DNA of 7,586 nucleotides, from NCBI GenBank assembly GCA_003644405.1, contig QNCE01000060.1, positions 1-7,586 of the forward strand. The letters run 5' to 3'. Position 1 is the first letter of the stretch, and every line of letters begins with the position of its first letter. The notes under the pieces were generated by a model. The model was not told where the DNA came from, did not search any database, and saw nothing but the letters and a program-made list of their open reading frames with translations. The DNA comes from Candidatus Omnitrophota bacterium (lineage in GTDB: Bacteria > Omnitrophota > Gorgyraeia > Duberdicusellales > 4484-171). This document shows, piece after piece, positions 6,001 through 7,586 of this stretch. The position numbers and the translations under genes were made by a program.

Positions 6001-7586
6001 TGGTGACTCTTACCCCAGATAAATAACCAGGGGTTGAGGGGGCGCTTAAAAGATCTTCTCCTGTCCAGCCAAAAAGTTTCTGTAGCAACCCTTCTTGATG
6101 ATGAAATTCAGGGTATTTATAAATATCTTCTTCAGTAGTGAATACTGTATCTCCTATTTGAACAAATTTTTGTTCATCATTTTCCCCTTTAACAGAATTA
6201 ACATTTAATGTCACTTCATTATCCTCGTTTAAACCTATCTTTATCTTTACTTCTTTTTCTATATAGTCGTAATAAAACTTTGGAAATGCGACTTCTTTTC
6301 CTAAATTTATTTCCTCAAAAGAAAGGTCTCCCACAAGGTCGTCTTGATAAAAATAAGCAGGGGCAGTAGAGGTAGTATAATAGGCTTGCTGATGTAACTC
6401 TTGCCGAGAAATAGTCTCCCATTTACTTACTATTAAAAATACTCCCTCTTCTTCCTTCTCTAATTTTACTGTTACATCGCTTGAGAATGCATCCTCCCAC
6501 ACCAATTTATTATCATCGTAAACTCTATATTCTATCTCTTCTATATCAAAGTATTCAGTTATCGGCATCATCTTTACTAATCTTATTTTCCTATTCTCTA
6601 TATCCACTTCCCCTTCAATACTTCCCTCAATTTTAATTATCTCTCTCTTTTCATCTCCGTTTGAATTCCACTTAGTAACTATTCTCTCGATAGAGGGACA
6701 AATACCTTCCTCAAAATTTGGCTTTATTTCTTTTACTGTTGTCTTGGTAGCATGCCAATCTTTAGAAGTGTAATCAACTTTAACTCTGCTATAAATAATA
6801 TTTTCTTCTTCTTTAAACCCAGGAAATTCTAATGAAGAGAGGGCAAAGCTTTCATCCTTAGCCAGAGAGGAAAAATGATTTATAACTTTATCTTCAGAAG
6901 AGCAAGTAGAAACTTTTTCAAATTTATTTATAATCTCTGCCTCTATCTCGCCAAGAGTTAAATCCTTATTTGGAGAAAGGGCAATTTTTACTTTTGAATC
7001 TCGATGAGAAGCAACCATTTCTAATTGAGTAGGTTCATCATCAGGAAGAAGACATGCTGTTATCTTCCAGGAAATATAATCTGATAAAGAAAAGGGGAAA
7101 TATACATCAGCAAGATTATCTGCAGTTTCTCGAGGAGATAGTTGAGGATCCTTCAAATAAGGAACAAAATGGCCATCTTCTGGCACTACTTTAATAGCGA
7201 AATCTATCCCTTCTTTCTTATAGAAAGCCCAAAACTCAGAGTTCGGTTTTAATCTGAAAGAATCTCCCTCATATATCGCTTCAAATGTTACCTCTACATT
7301 TCTTTGCTCATCCTGATGTTTTAACACACCTTGTGTTGAAGCTGGAAGAACTGCTCCCTTTTCTATGGTGTAGTAGATATTTTTTTCTTCATCATAAGAT
7401 ACAGGAATATTTATTCTTGCCTCTCCTACACCTTCTATTTCAGCTACAATAGAAATTCGATGACTTTCTACCTCTCCCTCTCCATTAAAAAAGACAGCAT
7501 AGATACTATCCAGCTCAAACTTTCCATCATTATCCAAATCTATTTTTGCATTCTGATAGACCTCCAAGATACGGTTTTCTGCTATA
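1..7586 (-). CDS. Internal fragment of a giant multidomain protein with an embedded SecA-like ATPase (partial at both ends)
   Basis: One frame on the minus strand stays open from 7585 to 2: 2,528 codons with no stop, beginning mid-gene and still open at the left edge. I translated it throughout. The protein is coherent from end to end, with alternating charged helices, beta-rich stretches, a hydrophobic region and recognisable ATPase motifs in order, so the frame is real and shows no frameshift. Order: beta-rich region (1-500), charged helices (501-668), hydrophobic region with a duplicated module (669-1066), tail and Asn/Gly linker (1067-1200), helical region (1201-1574), SecA-like motor (about 1575-2085), helical C-terminal part (2086-2528). 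The full protein must exceed 2,528 residues, already about three times a normal SecA, and is probably far longer. No function for the whole protein is recognised. Codon use is A/T-ending and AGA-rich. Giant proteins of this kind are known in Omnitrophota; that origin is inferred. Confidence is high for the frame and moderate for the interpretation. Confidence 0.95.
2..1330 (-). other. Residues 2086-2528: long charged helices and an unassigned C-terminal part
   Basis: Just after the motor comes an Asn/Asp low-complexity patch (NNGININDNDLNLNDAD, 2104-2120), followed by long Lys/Glu-rich amphipathic helices to about residue 2350. SecA has its helical scaffold and wing domains in this position. 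A long helix starting near 2121 could be the scaffold helix, but I cannot align it confidently. A short hydrophobic Gly-rich segment, YGYPLAFGACFGGGI (2357-2371), follows, then another acidic helical part that continues past the left edge. No SecA-type C-terminal zinc-binding motif is seen. There is no stop codon, so more of the protein lies to the left of the window. Confidence 0.5.
1391..1414 (-). other. Motif VI of the SecA-like NBD2 (residues 2058-2065)
   Basis: QAVTRNCR keeps the Gln and both Arg of the superfamily 2 QxxGRxxR pattern (Arg2062 and Arg2065), with Gly changed to Thr. These Arg residues act as finger and sensor on the ATP of NBD1. Their retention argues for a working ATPase. 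The usual SecA ending GRSGRQGD is replaced by RNCRRRGE. Confidence 0.7.
2102..2374 (-). other. Shortened preprotein-crosslinking-like insert (about residues 1738-1828)
   Basis: In SecA the preprotein-crosslinking domain, which clamps the substrate, is inserted after the DEART segment. Here about 90 residues occupy that place. They keep a YFGVSKIIRNVV helix like SecA's YYKANKIVPKL, then VIYRDDRMLLPSKQAFNEI like the 'VALTEEGIERVEELL' hairpin-helix. The flank after the insert (AYFATERLKIGGEFGVMNNG) follows SecA's ALRAHVLF...DYIVKDG. The insert is therefore probably a reduced version of the SecA clamp. Alignment was by eye. Confidence 0.55.
2405..2416 (-). other. Walker B / motif II, DEFH (residues 1724-1727)
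   Basis: RFDEFH corresponds to SecA VDEVD. Both catalytic acidic residues (Asp1724, Glu1725) are present. The fourth residue is His, giving a DExH rather than DExD form, which is unusual for SecA. It lies 112 residues after the Walker A Lys, near the SecA distance. Confidence 0.8.
2747..2767 (-). other. Walker A of the SecA-like NBD1 (residues 1607-1613)
   Basis: APSEGKT replaces the usual SecA KTGEGKT. The Lys (1612) and Thr (1613) needed for nucleotide and Mg2+ binding are present, as is the preceding Glu-Gly. The first Gly of the SecA consensus is Ser here. Gln1591, 21 residues upstream of the Lys, fits the SecA Q motif. Confidence 0.85.
2864..3985 (-). other. Residues 1201-1574: charged alpha-helical region upstream of the motor
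   Basis: After a short beta-like start (KLYKVKNG, then YLFLLHDNGRVVPFG), the sequence becomes Lys/Glu-rich amphipathic helices, for example AIQKLEEKVIEILENKL, with two short beta hairpins of the 'FEIGDEKYTFEV' and 'GEVVVEVNDKAL' kind. No enzyme motif or named family was recognised. It leads directly into the SecA-like NBD1. The final helices (about 1555-1590) probably correspond to the N-terminal helices that precede the Q motif in SecA. It is otherwise specific to this protein as far as I can see. Confidence 0.45.
3986..4387 (-). other. Residues 1067-1200: soluble tail and Asn/Gly-rich interdomain linker
   Basis: The hydrophobic region ends in a polar tail (1067-1132) with Pro/Gly turns. 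Next comes a low-complexity linker with Asn/Gly/Ser runs (SGDNNGNGNSN at 1141-1151 and NNNGEEGNGE at 1169-1178), a basic patch (GLLRRRAPP, 1185-1193) and more Asn/Glu. In the DNA this is a run of AAT/GGA codons. It most simply marks a flexible boundary between the hydrophobic half and the motor half. The basic patch could be a processing or binding site; no specific protease motif is clear. Confidence 0.6.
4469..4504 (-). other. EF-hand-type calcium loop (residues 1028-1039)
   Basis: DFNKNGEIDDWE fits the 12-residue EF-hand loop exactly: Asp1, Asn3, Asn5, Gly6, Ile8, Asp9 and Glu12. It sits between the hydrophobic segments at 999-1022 and 1050-1066, so it is a short hydrophilic loop within the hydrophobic region. 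Calcium binding is likely from the pattern. The loop occurs singly rather than in a recognisable EF-hand pair. Confidence 0.65.
4757..4921 (-). repeat. Internal protein repeat, copy 2 (residues 889-943)
   Basis: This is the counterpart of the unit at 5126-5290: hydrophobic start (GPFFFAA), Asp901, seven residues, NGGELSW (909-915), GI (921-922), KEAFAL (925-930), a hydrophobic helix and GV (939-940). The Asp-to-Asn-Gly spacing is identical in both copies (8 positions). Copy 2 carries a short insertion after the Trp. Helix-turn-helix units with an 'NG...W' turn are familiar from hydrophobic pre-toxin regions; that link is inference. Confidence 0.5.
5126..5290 (-). repeat. Internal protein repeat, copy 1 (residues 766-820)
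   Basis: This unit reads: Gly-rich hydrophobic start (LIGGGVYLG), Asp778, seven residues, then NGHPLSW (786-792), GI (795-796), KEGAL (800-804), an Ala/Gly helix and GV (812-813). The same order and nearly the same spacing recur about 123 residues later in copy 2. The similarity is at protein level; the DNA has diverged, so this is an old duplication rather than a recent one. Confidence 0.5.
5582..6085 (-). other. Residues 501-668: charged, mainly helical connector
   Basis: After a short Pro/Gly-rich turn region (residues 514-530), residues 540-630 form a run of heptad-like charged and hydrophobic residues (SEIEEQMRIFRILRRED and onward, through KKYLEELESYR) that reads as long amphipathic helices. 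It is followed by an aromatic-rich patch, FFVYPFW (626-632) and WQDWEDF (641-647). The segment joins the beta-rich part to the hydrophobic part. No family is recognised. The tryptophan-rich patch just before the hydrophobic region could sit at a membrane interface; that is inference. Confidence 0.45.
6086..7585 (-). other. Residues 1-500: beta-rich, acidic soluble region of unknown fold
   Basis: This stretch is rich in alternating hydrophobic/charged patterns typical of beta strands, for example around residues 40-80, 310-345 and 455-490, with many Glu, Asp, Lys and aromatic residues. It has no hydrophobic segment long enough to cross a membrane. It looks like several stacked beta domains, as in extracellular stalks and adhesins, but I recognise no named family. 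Cysteines are few and not patterned. Two short Asp/Asn-Gly turns occur, at residues 16-27 (DLDNDGKFELD) and 305-316 (KWNSNGDEKRE); the first resembles a calcium-binding loop. The region runs off the right edge of the window, so its N-terminal boundary is unknown. Confidence is in the beta-rich description only. Confidence 0.5.
7505..7540 (-). other. Ca2+-type DxDxDG loop (residues 16-27)
   Basis: The residues DLDNDGKFELDS place acidic side chains at positions 1, 3, 5, 9 and 11 of a loop with the invariant Gly at 6 and a hydrophobic residue at 8. This is close to the EF-hand/dockerin-type pattern, although position 12 is Ser rather than Asp/Glu. Such loops are common in extracellular beta-domain proteins. 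Calcium binding is inferred, not shown. Confidence 0.45.

Noticed and set aside
1..7586. CRISPR array, tRNA, rRNA, insertion sequence or intergenic regulatory sites
   Set aside because: No spaced direct repeats, RNA-gene motifs, transposase signatures or inverted terminal repeats were noticed, and the continuous coding frame leaves no intergenic space.

Overview
The whole 7,586-base window lies inside one protein-coding gene on the minus strand. Reading from 7585 down to 2, the frame stays open for 2,528 codons with no stop. Neither the true start nor the true stop is in the window, and there is no intergenic DNA, so no promoter, terminator, RNA gene or second gene is expected. The few open frames on the plus strand are antisense shadows. 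Residue numbers below count from residue 1 at 7583-7585.

The DNA is A+T-rich, and the coding strand is strongly purine-rich (AGA for Arg, GGA for Gly, much AAA/GAA and ATA). A frame this long in compact prokaryotic-looking DNA points to a bacterial giant gene. From general knowledge, such genes are typical of Omnitrophota (formerly OP3, for example 'Candidatus Velamenicoccus archaeovorus'). I favour that assignment, but it is inference: no taxonomic marker is present.

Layout in protein order, which runs right to left on the map: (1) residues 1-500, a beta-rich, acidic soluble part with a Ca2+-type DxDxDG loop; (2) 501-668, a charged helical part; (3) 669-1066, a hydrophobic Gly/Ala-rich part with several membrane-segment candidates, a duplicated 'D-x7-NG-x2-LSW' module and an EF-hand loop, resembling hydrophobic pre-toxin regions of large secreted toxins; (4) 1067-1200, a soluble tail and an Asn/Gly linker; (5) 1201-1574, charged helical sequence; (6) about 1575-2085, a complete but divergent SecA-type DEAD motor (NBD1, a shortened preprotein-crosslinking-like insert, NBD2); (7) 2086-2528, long charged helices and a further domain running off the left edge.

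The most notable point is a SecA-like ATPase whose catalytic residues look intact, embedded far inside a giant polypeptide and downstream of a hydrophobic, possibly membrane-inserting region. A protein carrying its own translocation or remodelling motor for contact with prey, host or partner cells is a reasonable hypothesis, but the sequence alone does not show it.
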